Source: Couchioplanes azureus (GTDB lineage: Bacteria; Actinomycetota; Actinomycetes; Mycobacteriales; Micromonosporaceae). Taken from it: a stretch of DNA of 64,000 bases. Location: assembly GCF_014648355.1 (NCBI RefSeq), contig NZ_BMQY01000002.1:513328-577327 (forward strand), written 5' to 3'. The translations under genes and the position numbers were made by a program. The notes beneath the pieces are model-generated. The model saw nothing but the letters and a program-made list of their open reading frames with translations, made no database searches and had not been told where the DNA came from. Shown piece by piece: positions 16,920 through 25,853 of this stretch; position 1 is the stretch's first letter; each line of letters opens with the position of its first letter.

Positions 16920-18107
16920 TCAGGAGTGGAAGACGGCGGCCAGGTTCTGCAGGCGGGCGGCCGTGCCGGTCAGCTGGCCGACCGAGCGCTGGGTGTCCTC
17001 GGCCGCGCCGCGCACCTCGTTGGCCGCCGAGCTAACCGCGGCGATGGCCTGGCTGATCTGCGTGGTGCCGGTGCTGACCAGGCTCGCACCCTGGACCATC
17101 GTGCCGGTCGTGGCGGTCTGCTCCTCGATCGCCGCCGAGATGGTGATCTGGTGCTCGGCGATCGCGCCGATGATCGAGGAGAAGCCGCTGACCGCCTCGA
17201 CCGTCTCGCCGGTGTCGTGCTGGATGCCCTCGATCCGGCGGGCGATCTCCTCGGTGGCCTGGGCGGTCGCCTGGGCGAGCTCCTTGACCTCCCCGGCGAC
17301 GATGGCGAAGCCGCGGCCGGCCTCGCCGGCCCGGGCCGCCTCGATGGTGGCGTTGAGCGCCAGCAGGTTGGTCTGCGCCGCGATGGCGTTGATCGACCGC
17401 AGCACGTCGTTGATCTCCTGGCTGGAGTCGCGCAGCCGGGACACGTTCTCGGTGGCCACGGCGACCCCGGACACCGCCTCGTCGGTCATCCGGCTGACGT
17501 CGGAGGTGTTGGTGCTGATCTCCTCGATGGCCACCCGCATCTGGTGGGTGCCGTCGGCGATCGAGCCGACCTCCTCGCTGGTGCGCCGGGCCGACTGCGC
17601 CACCGTCTCGAGCTCACCGGCGGTGGCCTCGGCCGCCCGGGTCATGGTGCTGCTGACCTGGTCGAGGGTGCCGGTGGAGGAGTTCAGCTCCGCGACCGCC
17701 TGCCGGATGCCGTCGACCGTTTCCTGGAAGCGATCCATCATCGCGTTGTAGGCGACCGCCATCTGGCCGAGCTCGTCCTTGCCGACGACGGGCATCCGCG
17801 GCGCGAGGTCGCCCGCGGCCGCATCCTTGATCACGTTCGCGCAGATCTTCAGCACCCGCACCAGGCTCGACACCACCGTCGCCTGCAGGAACAGGACGAC
17901 CGGCACGACGACCACCGGCACCCACAACGCGAGGCTCGCGACCAGTTCGAGGTCCTCGCGGCCGGACGAGCCCGCGGGCAGGGTCTGCGCGACCGCACCG
18001 GCCCGCGACCGGGTGACCACCGAGAGGACCACGAAACCGCCCACGAAGAGCAGCATGGCGACCAAGGTACGGAGCTTGGGCGGCGCCCAATCCAGCACGG
18101 TGAGCAT
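16920..18107 (-). CDS. Methyl-accepting chemotaxis protein 1
   Basis: A 395-residue chemoreceptor with two membrane helices (residues 12-32 and 57-78), only about 25 residues between them, and therefore almost no external sensor domain. A HAMP domain follows ([21 protein letters not shown]), then the signalling coiled coil with the tip [24 protein letters not shown]. It should pass signals to a CheA/CheW complex encoded elsewhere. A near-perfect flagellar sigma promoter lies only seven bases upstream of the ATG (see 18115-18141), implying co-expression with motility genes and a leaderless transcript. The ligand may be membrane-borne or a redox signal. Confidence 0.92.
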   Translation of the reverse strand: MLTVLDWAPPKLRTLVAMLLFVGGFVVLSVVTRSRAGAVAQTLPAGSSGREDLELVASLALWVPVVVVPVVLFLQATVVSSLVRVLKICANVIKDAAAGDLAPRMPVVGKDELGQMAVAYNAMMDRFQETVDGIRQAVAELNSSTGTLDQVSSTMTRAAEATAGELETVAQSARRTSEEVGSIADGTHQMRVAIEEISTNTSDVSRMTDEAVSGVAVATENVSRLRDSSQEINDVLRSINAIAAQTNLLALNATIEAARAGEAGRGFAIVAGEVKELAQATAQATEEIARRIEGIQHDTGETVEAVSGFSSIIGAIAEHQITISAAIEEQTATTGTMVQGASLVSTGTTQISQAIAAVSSAANEVRGAAEDTQRSVGQLTGTAARLQNLAAVFHS

Positions 18108-18114
18108 GTCCGAC

Positions 18115-18141
18115 TTATCGGCGGCCTAATGCCCGGGTTGA
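18115..18141 (-). promoter_or_regulatory. FliA/WhiG-type flagellar sigma promoter
   Basis: Read on the minus strand, TCAACCCG, 11 bases, GCCGATAA match the sigma-28 consensus (TAAA-type -35, GCCGATAA -10 with the right spacing). The -10 octamer is perfect. It ends seven bases before the ATG of chemoreceptor 1. Confidence 0.8.
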
Positions 18142-18162
18142 GCCGTTTGTGTGATCTGGGCC

Positions 18163-18918
18163 TCAGGTCGTCAGAAATTCCTCCATGATCGTCACGAGCC
18201 GCACCGGTGTCTCGTACATCGCGTAGTGTCCGGCCTCGGCGATGATCTCCAGCCGCGCGTGCGGATACGTGGTCATCCAGGTGGCCTCCATCGTCGCCGC
18301 GCCCAGCGCCGGGTCGTGGGCGCCCACGACGGCGAGCGCCGGGACCGGGCTGCCCTTGACCCGGTCGGTGAGGTCGGCTCGCGCCCAGGCGGACAGGTAG
18401 GCACCGAAGGCCGCCGCGGTGGACGACTCCAGGTTCTCCTGGACCATCCGGTCGAGCCAGTGCGAGGAGAGCCGGTTCCCCGTGGTCAGGTCGATGATCG
18501 CCCGGCGGTTCGCCGGGTCGCCGGCGGCGCCGTCGAACAGCGCCCAGCCCCGCTCGTCGAAGGGCACGCCGCCGGCCGGGACCGGGCTGATGCCGACCAG
18601 GTGGGTGACCCGCTGCGGGGCGTCGGCGAGCACGTGCTGCGCGGCGCTGCCACCCATGGAGTGGCCGGCCACGGCGAACCTGTCCCAGCCGAGGTCGTCG
18701 GCGGCGGCCAGGGCATCCCGGCTGATCTCGGCGAGGGTGTGCTCGCCGGCCACGTCCCGGCGGTCGCCGTAGCCGCGGTAGTCCAGGAAGGCCCAGGTGA
18801 AGCGCTCGGGATCGATGAGCTCGAGCAGATACCCCCAGCCGCGGGCCGAGCCGAACCAGCCGTGCAGTGCCAGAACGTTGATGGGTCCACTACCCACAGT
18901 CGTCACCATGTCCCGCAT
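18163..18918 (-). CDS. Alpha/beta hydrolase
   Basis: A 251-residue cytoplasmic hydrolase. The oxyanion-hole region ALHGWFGSARGW, the nucleophile elbow GHSMGG (Ser87), an aspartate in VVGAHDPAL and a histidine in AEAGHYAMYE form the expected triad of the alpha/beta hydrolase fold. It could be an esterase, lipase or peptidase; the substrate is not apparent. An ATG three codons downstream is an alternative start. It sits between chemoreceptor 1 and a partner-switching set without clear linkage to either. Confidence 0.88.
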   Translation of the reverse strand: MRDMVTTVGSGPINVLALHGWFGSARGWGYLLELIDPERFTWAFLDYRGYGDRRDVAGEHTLAEISRDALAAADDLGWDRFAVAGHSMGGSAAQHVLADAPQRVTHLVGISPVPAGGVPFDERGWALFDGAAGDPANRRAIIDLTTGNRLSSHWLDRMVQENLESSTAAAFGAYLSAWARADLTDRVKGSPVPALAVVGAHDPALGAATMEATWMTTYPHARLEIIAEAGHYAMYETPVRLVTIMEEFLTT

Positions 18919-18963
18919 TATCGCGATCCCGGGGCATGCTGGACAGTGCGGCGGGCCTAACGC

Positions 18964-18989
18964 TCAAGCCGTACAGTCTGCGCCGAAGG
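18964..18989 (+). promoter_or_regulatory. Weak FliA-like promoter before the STAS gene
   Basis: TCAA at 18964-18967 and GCCGAAGG at 18982-18989 resemble the flagellar sigma elements seen before the chemoreceptors, but the spacer is one base shorter and the -10 matches at about six of eight positions. If real, the anti-sigma set would belong to the motility regulon. Confidence 0.25.
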
Positions 18990-19053
18990 GGCGCGTCGAT
19001 GGCATGATGTGCGGGGTCCTTCCCATCGCCGAAACGAAGGGTGCTCGACCACG

Positions 19054-19395
19054 ATGGCGCGCTTCGAGGCCACGACCACCACCGCTCCCGGCCGGTTCGT
19101 GCTCGCCCTGGCCGGGGAATGCGATCTCGAAGGCCGCGACCGGCTCAGCGAGCTGCTTCTGGGTGCGGTCGACCGCGCCGATCTGGTGATCGTCGACCTG
19201 CAAGAGGTCACCTTCGTCGACTCCAGCGGCATCCACGCGCTGGTCACCGCCCACCACGCCGCGCAGCGGGCCGGCGGGCGGCTGCACGTGGTCAACGCCC
19301 GGGGACCGGTCGCGACCGTCCTGGAGATCACCGGGGTGGCCCAGCTGCTGGCTCCGCCTGCCGAGAGCGGTGCGCGGGAGGCCGACCATGGCTGA
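19054..19395 (+). CDS. STAS-domain anti-anti-sigma factor
   Basis: A 113-residue SpoIIAA-like protein. The STAS core is visible, with VDLQEVTFVDSSGIHALV, where the serine pair is the usual phosphorylation site. In partner switching it binds the cognate kinase anti-sigma factor when unphosphorylated. It overlaps that kinase gene by eight bases and lies opposite a PP2C phosphatase gene, so the three form a complete switch apart from the sigma factor. The ATG at 19054 is preceded by a weak GAAGGG. Confidence 0.9.
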   Translation: MARFEATTTTAPGRFVLALAGECDLEGRDRLSELLLGAVDRADLVIVDLQEVTFVDSSGIHALVTAHHAAQRAGGRLHVVNARGPVATVLEITGVAQLLAPPAESGAREADHG

Positions 19396-19786
19396 TCCGG
19401 TCTTCGACCCGCCGCTCGTCGCCGACTCGCTCGCCTACCACGAGCCCGCGGACCTCAGCACCGTCCGCGCCTTCGTCGCCGCCCGGGCGGTCGCGCTCGG
19501 TCTCGGCGACGCGCGGGCCGAGCTGCTCGTGCTGGCCGTGAGCGAGCTGGCCACCAACACCTTGCAGCACACCGCGGGAAGCGGCCGGGTGCGGGTGTTC
19601 GCCCAGCCCGGCATGGTCGTCTGCGACGTCGTCGACCAGGGGCCGCTGCGGGAGTGGGGACGGCCGATGCCGGCCGCCGACGCCCTGGGCGGCCGCGGGC
19701 TGGCCATCGTCGCCCACGTCTGCGACGAGGTCGAGACCGCCGCCGTCGAGGACGGCACGCGGGTGCGCATCCGGCTGCGGCTCTGA
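19388..19786 (+). CDS. Anti-sigma serine kinase (RsbW-type HATPase)
   Basis: A 132-residue GHKL ATPase of the HATPase_c_2 group. The N-box is VSELATNTLQHT, and the ATP lid glycines are DALGGRGLAIVAHVCD. These proteins hold a sigma factor inactive and phosphorylate a STAS partner. The start overlaps the STAS gene, indicating coupled translation. It converges on the PP2C gene with only four bases between stops. Confidence 0.88.
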   Translation: MADPVFDPPLVADSLAYHEPADLSTVRAFVAARAVALGLGDARAELLVLAVSELATNTLQHTAGSGRVRVFAQPGMVVCDVVDQGPLREWGRPMPAADALGGRGLAIVAHVCDEVETAAVEDGTRVRIRLRL

Positions 19787-19790
19787 CCGC

Positions 19791-21293
19791 TCAGGATCTG
19801 ACGCGTACGGCGAGCAGGCACGTGTCGTCGTCGGGGTTCGCCAGGTGCAGCAGGCCGCGCAGCCGGACCAGCGGGTCCGTGCCGGGGTTCGCCGAGACGG
19901 CCGACAGGTGCCGCTCGACGTCCGCACGCCTGGAGCCGGCGCCCCGGCGTTCCACCAGGCCGTCGGTGTAGAGCAGGACCAGGTCGGCCTCCTCGAGCGG
20001 CACCTCGACCACCGGGAAGCGCGCGTCGGCATCGGCGCCGAGCAACAGTCCCGGCGGCAGGGGCAGCTCGGTCGCCGTCCCGGCGCGGGCCAACAGCGGC
20101 GGGATGTGCCCGGCGCGGGCCCACGACAGGCGCCCGGCCACCGGGTCGTGCCGGCCCACCACGGCCGTGCCGGTGAGCCCGAGCTGCACGCACAGCCGGT
20201 TCATGTGCCCGAGCAGCGTGCCGGGGTCGTGGATGCCGATGGACAGCCACGCGATCAGCGCGAACCGCAGGTGGGCCATCCCGTTGGCCGCCTCCAGCCC
20301 GTGCCCCGCCACGTCGCCCACCGCCAGGAGCGCATGCCCGCCGGGCAGCGTCTGCGCGTGGTACCAGTCGCCGCCCACCCGGACCGCCTTCTCCGCGGGC
20401 AGGTAGCCGACCACCGCCTCCAGCCCGGGCAGCGAGATCGGCTCCGCCGGTACGGGCTGGATGAGCTGCTGGAGCTGGCCGGCGAGGCGATGCTCGGCGA
20501 GCGCGGTCATCTCGCGGGTCCGCAACGTGTCGGCCAGCCGCTGGATCGCCGACCGGGAGTCCTCCCGCGCGGTGACGTCCTGGACGACCGCGTAGATCTT
20601 CACCGGGGCTCCGGCGGCGTCGCGGGCAGCGTCCGAGAGGATGCGCATGTGCCGCACCCCGGTACCGACGCGGAACCGCACGGTCACGTCGGAGGTCGCG
20701 CCGGTGTCGAGGGTCTGCCAGGCGGTCTCCGCGATCCCCCGGTCCTCCGCGAGCATCGCGGCCGCCTGCTCGGTGCGGCTCATCGGCCCGAGCGCGGGAT
20801 CCCGCTCGTAGATCCGGTACATGCCGGGCGACCAGTCGGTGCGCCCGGTGACCAGGTCGTACTCGACCCAGCCGAGGCTGCCGAGCAGCTCGGTGCGCTC
20901 CATCCGGCGCCGGGTCTCGTCCGAGCGCTGCCACCACACCATCAGCCCGCCGAGCACCCGGTGCACGCTGACGACGAAGTGCGACTCGGCGACCACGCCG
21001 GCGGTGTGGTCCTCGTAGACGAAGTCGGTCAGCTCGCCCGGGACGCCGTCCGCGAACACCCGGTGGTACAGGTTCCACAGCGGACCGCCGACCATCGTCG
21101 GATACAGCTCCGCGAGCCGGGCATGCCGCCGGCTGGTACCCCGGTGCTGGACGTCCTGCACCCGGTCGCTGGTCGCGGCGACCGTGAAGTCGACGACCTC
21201 GCCGCCGGGGCCGGTCACCGGCAACAGCCAGGTGCACCCGGCCGGAATCGACGAGAGCACCTCCTGCACGAGCTCGGCGAGGTCCTCAGCCAT
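19791..21293 (-). CDS. PAS/PP2C (SpoIIE-type) serine phosphatase
   Basis: A 500-residue regulator. The N-terminal 270 residues contain PAS-like folds (LGSLGWVEYDLVTGRTDWSPGMYRIYERDP is typical of a PAS_3 motif), then a short coiled coil. A SpoIIE phosphatase domain follows, with metal-binding aspartates in VGGDWYHA and GDVAGHGLEAA and in LYTDGLVERR. It probably dephosphorylates a STAS anti-anti-sigma factor, most simply the one encoded opposite at 19054, in response to the PAS signal. No membrane helices are seen. Confidence 0.9.
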   Translation of the reverse strand: MAEDLAELVQEVLSSIPAGCTWLLPVTGPGGEVVDFTVAATSDRVQDVQHRGTSRRHARLAELYPTMVGGPLWNLYHRVFADGVPGELTDFVYEDHTAGVVAESHFVVSVHRVLGGLMVWWQRSDETRRRMERTELLGSLGWVEYDLVTGRTDWSPGMYRIYERDPALGPMSRTEQAAAMLAEDRGIAETAWQTLDTGATSDVTVRFRVGTGVRHMRILSDAARDAAGAPVKIYAVVQDVTAREDSRSAIQRLADTLRTREMTALAEHRLAGQLQQLIQPVPAEPISLPGLEAVVGYLPAEKAVRVGGDWYHAQTLPGGHALLAVGDVAGHGLEAANGMAHLRFALIAWLSIGIHDPGTLLGHMNRLCVQLGLTGTAVVGRHDPVAGRLSWARAGHIPPLLARAGTATELPLPPGLLLGADADARFPVVEVPLEEADLVLLYTDGLVERRGAGSRRADVERHLSAVSANPGTDPLVRLRGLLHLANPDDDTCLLAVRVRS

Positions 21294-21322
21294 GCGGGCA
21301 GCCTAGCGCCGGCGGGGGTGCG

Positions 21323-21928
21323 TCAGGACACCCGCCGCAGCACGTCCAGCACGAACCACTCGTCCTCGTGGCGTATCCGCCGCTCGAGCCCGGGGCGTCG
21401 CGCCAGCGCGGCGTGCACGTTGAAGCCGTCGTAGCTGCCGCCGTGCAACCGGTCGCGGAAGTGCACGGCGACGAGGTCCCCCTCCGGCTCCAGGCGGGCC
21501 ACCAGGCCGTCGATCAGGGCGTCCAGGTCCTCGGCGGACAGGTAGTAGAGCAGGTCGCCCACGACGACCAGGTCGAAGGTGGCGTCCGGCAGACCGGCGG
21601 GCAGCATGGCGCGCTCGACCCGTACGTGCGGAAGATCCCGGACCGCCTCGCGGGCCTGGTCCACGGCGGCGTCGACGCAGTCGACGGCGAGGATCTCGTC
21701 GCAGCGCGGCGCCAGCATCCGGGTCAGCACCCCGATCGCGCAGCCGGGCTCGTAGCAGCTGCGGTAGCGGGCCCGGGGCAGGCTCGCCAGGGTGACCGCG
21801 TACTTGCGCTGGTCGTCCCACTTCGTCGCGTTGTCCCACGGGTCGTCCTTGGCGAGGTACAGCCCCAGGAAATGCTCGGCGGAGACGGTGGCTTCCGGCG
21901 CCTCGGCGTCACCCGGTCGTCGCGTCAC
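21323..21928 (-). CDS. SAM-dependent methyltransferase (NodS-like)
   Basis: A 201-residue class I methyltransferase. SCYEPGCAIGVLTRMLAPRC is the SAM-binding glycine loop (motif I), preceded by FLGLYLAKDDPWDNATKWDDQRKY, which marks the NodS-like group often found beside GlcNAc or mycothiol-type deacetylases. The GTG at 21928 has GGAGA seven bases upstream and begins two bases after the HAD gene stops, so it is the last gene of the fabG-hemH operon. The acceptor is unknown. Confidence 0.85.
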   Translation of the reverse strand: MTRRPGDAEAPEATVSAEHFLGLYLAKDDPWDNATKWDDQRKYAVTLASLPRARYRSCYEPGCAIGVLTRMLAPRCDEILAVDCVDAAVDQAREAVRDLPHVRVERAMLPAGLPDATFDLVVVGDLLYYLSAEDLDALIDGLVARLEPEGDLVAVHFRDRLHGGSYDGFNVHAALARRPGLERRIRHEDEWFVLDVLRRVS

Positions 21929-21930
21929 GC

Positions 21931-22710
21931 TCAGATCTCCCCGATCAGGTCGGCGACGCTGTCCACCACGCGCGACGGCCGGTACGGGTACCGCTCGCTC
22001 TCCGCCCGGGTGCTGATGCCGGTCAGCACGAGGATGGTCTCGAGCCCGGCCTCCAGCCCGCACAGCACGTCGGTGTCCATCCGGTCGCCGATCATCGCCG
22101 TGCTCTCGCTGTGCCCGCCGATGACGTTGAGCGCCGAGCGCATCATCATCGGGTTGGGCTTGCCCACGAAGTACGGCTCCACCCCGGTCGCCTTGGAGAT
22201 CATCGCCGCCACCGACCCGGCCGCCGGCAGCGCACCCTCGGTGGACGGGCCGGTCGCGTCCGGATTGGTGCAGATGAAGCGGGCGCCGTTGTTGATCAGC
22301 CGGACCGCCTTGGTGATGGACTCGAAGCTGTAGGTGCGGGTCTCGCCCAGCACCACGTAGTCCGGCGAGAACTCGGTCAGGACGTAGCCCGCCGCGTGCA
22401 TCGCGGTGGTCAGCCCGGCCTCGCCGATCACGTACGCCGTGCCGCCCGGGCGCTGGTCGGCGAGGAACTGCGCGGTCGCCAGCGCCGCCGTCCAGATGGA
22501 CCGCTCGGGCACGTCGAAGCCCATCCGGGCGAGCCGGGCCTGCAGGTCCCGCGGTGTGTAGATCGAGTTGTTGGTGAGGATGAGGAACGGCTTGCCCGAC
22601 GCCTTCATCCGGTTGACGAACTCGGGCGCGCCGGGCACCGGCTCACCCTCGTGGACGAGCACGCCGTCCATGTCGGTGAGCCAGCTCTCGATGGCCTTGC
22701 GCTCGGTCAT
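21931..22710 (-). CDS. HAD-IIA hydrolase (NagD-like phosphatase)
   Basis: A 259-residue phosphatase. Motif I is LTDMDGVLVHEG with the two catalytic aspartates, motif II is LILTNNS, and the C-terminal GKPNPMMMRSALN and MIGDRMDTDVLCG supply the lysine and acidic residues. The NagD family dephosphorylates nucleotides and sugar phosphates. Its ATG overlaps the hemH stop (ATGA), giving tight coupling in the operon. A housecleaning role is an inference from the family. Confidence 0.9.
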   Translation of the reverse strand: MTERKAIESWLTDMDGVLVHEGEPVPGAPEFVNRMKASGKPFLILTNNSIYTPRDLQARLARMGFDVPERSIWTAALATAQFLADQRPGGTAYVIGEAGLTTAMHAAGYVLTEFSPDYVVLGETRTYSFESITKAVRLINNGARFICTNPDATGPSTEGALPAAGSVAAMISKATGVEPYFVGKPNPMMMRSALNVIGGHSESTAMIGDRMDTDVLCGLEAGLETILVLTGISTRAESERYPYRPSRVVDSVADLIGEI

Positions 22711-23735
22711 GGAGTTCCTCGTCTCTGCGGCGCCGGGCAGCAGCCGGCCTGGCACTCGTCCCAGACCGGGAGCGTACCGAGCCGCTCGCGCGCGACGCCG
22801 CCGGTCCGCTCGCGCACCAGCTCGGTGATCATGGAGACGAACCGGGGGTCGGTGCCGGGGGTGGCCGCGCGGGCGTAGCCCAGGCCGAGGCGGCCCGCGG
22901 TGTCCCGGGCCTCGTTGTCGAGGTCCCAGAGCACCTCGAGGTGGTCGGAGACGAAGCCGATGGGGCTCACCACGACGTCGGTGACGCCCTTGCCGGCGAG
23001 CACCTCGAGGTGGTCGTTGACGTCCGGCTCCAGCCACGGGACCTGCGGCGGGCCCGAACGGCTCTGCCACACCAGGTCCCAGGGGAGCTCGGGCGCGGCG
23101 GCGGCGTGCACGAGCGCGGCCGTCTCCTGGAGCTGCGCCTCGTACCGGCCGCCGTCCGGCCCGGCGGTCGCGGCCATCGACACCGGGATGGAATGCGCGG
23201 TGAAGACCAGCCGGGTGGTGGCGCGGCGGGCGGGATCCAGGGTGGCGAGGGCGGCGCGGACGGCGTCGGCGTGCGGCCGGACGAAACCCGGGTGGTCGTG
23301 GAACTGCCGCAGCTTGGTGATCGCCGGCGCGCCGGGGCCGACCTTCGCCCGGGCCTGGGCGATGTCCTCCCAGTACTGCCGGCAGGAGGAGTACCCGCCG
23401 TACGCGCTGGTGGCGAAGCCGAGGGCCGAGGTGACGCCGTCGTCACGCATCTGCGCCACGGTGTCGGCGAGCATCGGCTGCCAGTTGCGGTTGCCCCAGT
23501 ACGCCGGCAGGCCGACCCCGTTCGCGGCGAAGTCGGCCCGCACCGCGGCGAGCAGCTCCCGGCACTGCTGGTTGATCGGTGAGACGCCACCGAAGTGGTA
23601 GTAGTGCTCGGCCACCTCGGCAAGCCGCTCCTCCGGAATGCCCCGCCCCCGCGTCACATTGCGCAGGAACGGCATCACATCGTCGGGTTGCTCGGGCCCC
23701 CCGAAGGACAGCAGCACAAACGCGTCATACGCCAC
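22707..23735 (-). CDS. hemH: Ferrochelatase (coproporphyrin type)
   Basis: A 342-residue enzyme that inserts ferrous iron into the porphyrin ring; in actinobacteria the substrate is coproporphyrin III. Seen directly: LLSFGGPEQPDDV at the start, HYYHFGGVSPINQQC, the catalytic-histidine region FTAHSIPVSM and the acidic SPIGFVSDHLEVLWDLD. A cysteine in GYSSCRQYW and three in DECQAGCCP at the C-terminus match the [2Fe-2S] ligands of actinobacterial ferrochelatases. It has a GTG start. The order fabG-inhA-hemH is the same as in Mycobacterium. Confidence 0.95.
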   Translation of the reverse strand: MAYDAFVLLSFGGPEQPDDVMPFLRNVTRGRGIPEERLAEVAEHYYHFGGVSPINQQCRELLAAVRADFAANGVGLPAYWGNRNWQPMLADTVAQMRDDGVTSALGFATSAYGGYSSCRQYWEDIAQARAKVGPGAPAITKLRQFHDHPGFVRPHADAVRAALATLDPARRATTRLVFTAHSIPVSMAATAGPDGGRYEAQLQETAALVHAAAAPELPWDLVWQSRSGPPQVPWLEPDVNDHLEVLAGKGVTDVVVSPIGFVSDHLEVLWDLDNEARDTAGRLGLGYARAATPGTDPRFVSMITELVRERTGGVARERLGTLPVWDECQAGCCPAPQRRGTP

Positions 23736-23759
23736 CGGACGAACTTACCTGGCGGTTTG

Positions 23760-24527
23760 TCAAGCTCCCAGGGCGTGGTAGCCCCCATCGACGTGGATGA
23801 TTTCCCCCGTGGTGGCCGGGAACCAGTCGGAGAGCAGGGCGCAGACCGCGCGGGCGGTGGGCTCCTGGTCGGTCAGGTCCCAGCCCAGCGGCGCCCGGTC
23901 GGCCCAGGCTTCCTCGAACTGCTCGAAGCCCGGGATCGACTTGGCCGCCATGGTGCGCAGCGGCCCGGCCGACACCAGGTTGCTGCGCACGCCCTGCTTG
24001 CCCAGGTGCAGGGCCAGGTAGCGGGACGCCGACTCGAGCCCGGCCTTGGCGACGCCCATCCAGTCGTACACCGGCCAGGCCTTGGTCGCGTCGAACGTCA
24101 GCCCGACGACGCTGCCGCCCGCCCCCATCAGCGGCAGGCAGGCCGTGGCCAGGGACTTGTACGAGTACGTCGACACCTGCAGCGCCGTCGCCACGTCCTC
24201 CCAGGGCGCGTCCAGGAATCCGCCGCCGAGGCAGCTCTGCGGGGCGAACCCGATCGAGTGCACCACGCCGTCCAGCCCGTCGACGTGCTCGCGCACCTTG
24301 CCGGCGAGCCCGGCGAGGTGCTCGGGGTTCGTCACGTCGAGCTCGATCACCGGGGCGGGCTCGGGCAGCCGCTTGGCGATCCGTTCGACCAGCGACAGCC
24401 GGCCGTACCCGGTCAGCACGACGGTGGCGCCGTTCTCCTGGGCCAGCTTCGCCACCGCGAAGGCGATGGACGCGTCGGTGATGATGCCGGTGATGAGCAG
24501 CCGCTTGCCGGCCAGCAGTCCAGACAC
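23760..24527 (-). CDS. fabI: Enoyl-ACP reductase (FabI/InhA type)
   Basis: A 255-residue short-chain dehydrogenase that reduces the trans-2-enoyl-ACP double bond with NAD(P)H in the last step of fatty acid elongation. LLITGIITDASIAFAVAKLAQENGA is the cofactor-binding opening, nearly InhA-like, and the active-site YDWMGVAKA shows Tyr-X6-Lys as in InhA and FabI. The GTG start at 24527 has AGGAGAG just upstream. It follows fabG by 21 bases and precedes hemH by 24, so all are in one operon. Confidence 0.95.
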   Translation of the reverse strand: MSGLLAGKRLLITGIITDASIAFAVAKLAQENGATVVLTGYGRLSLVERIAKRLPEPAPVIELDVTNPEHLAGLAGKVREHVDGLDGVVHSIGFAPQSCLGGGFLDAPWEDVATALQVSTYSYKSLATACLPLMGAGGSVVGLTFDATKAWPVYDWMGVAKAGLESASRYLALHLGKQGVRSNLVSAGPLRTMAAKSIPGFEQFEEAWADRAPLGWDLTDQEPTARAVCALLSDWFPATTGEIIHVDGGYHALGA

Positions 24528-24548
24528 GCTCTCTCCTGAAGTCGGGGG

Positions 24549-25265
<717 letters not shown>

Positions 25266-25464
25266 CTACTCGCCGATTACGGGACGCGAACACCCGCCGT
25301 CTGCGGGATACGAACCGCTCGCAGACTAGGTGTTACCACCCGGTAGGCGGAACCGGGCGCACGTGGTCCACGACACGGGCGGGTTGCGGCTTCCCCCGTT
25401 GCCGGCAGGCGGTACGCTCGTCGGCGGTTCACGAATGCCCGCACGACCGACGGAGGTGATCGCT

Positions 25465-25524
25465 GTGCGAGATAGCGATCCTCCCAGTCGTGGCCGGGCC
25501 GCTCGTCAGCGCCGTTCCCGCTGA
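25465..25524 (+). CDS. Putative 19-residue arginine-rich peptide with a very strong ribosome site
   Basis: GTG at 25465 opens a 20-codon frame (ending RGRAARQRRSR) preceded at 25452-25460 by GGAGGTGAT, a near-complete match to the 16S rRNA 3' end, with four bases to the GTG. Seven of the 19 residues are arginine. It may be a regulatory leader peptide for downstream genes or a small basic protein. The long gene-free surroundings support a real signal, but no homolog is known to me. Confidence 0.4.
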   Translation: MRDSDPPSRGRAARQRRSR

Positions 25525-25676
25525 CGCCAACCCACCCCGCTCCCCTGCCCCGCGCGGCTTCGTGCATCCGCACGAGGCCCGGTGCTGTCGTGCCGCGCCG
25601 CGACGGAGCAGGGTGCCGGCCGCGACTTCCCGGTGCGCACCTCTCCCCTGCCGCTTCTCGCCGGAAAGTCATCACC

Positions 25677-25763
25677 ATGCGCCGTTTCGTCGCTCCGCTC
25701 AGCTTCACGATCGCCGCCGCCTGGATCGTCGTGGTGTTCGTCCTCGTGCACAACGCGCCCTGA
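25677..25763 (+). CDS. Putative 28-residue single-pass membrane peptide
   Basis: The ATG at 25677 begins a 28-residue frame with a basic start (MRRFV) and one hydrophobic helix (FTIAAAWIVVVFVLVH), ending NAP. This composition is that of a genuine small membrane protein and not of random GC-rich sequence. The GGAAAG nine bases upstream is a modest ribosome site. It sits 90 bases before the AI-2E family permease gene and could be co-transcribed with it. Confidence 0.5.
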   Translation: MRRFVAPLSFTIAAAWIVVVFVLVHNAP

Positions 25764-25853
25764 GCCGTCCGGCGGGAGTGAACAGTTTCCGAACCGGGCA
25801 GGTAGGGATCACCCGGTAGGCGCGCTGCCGGCTGCCGACCGGAGGTGTGCCCG

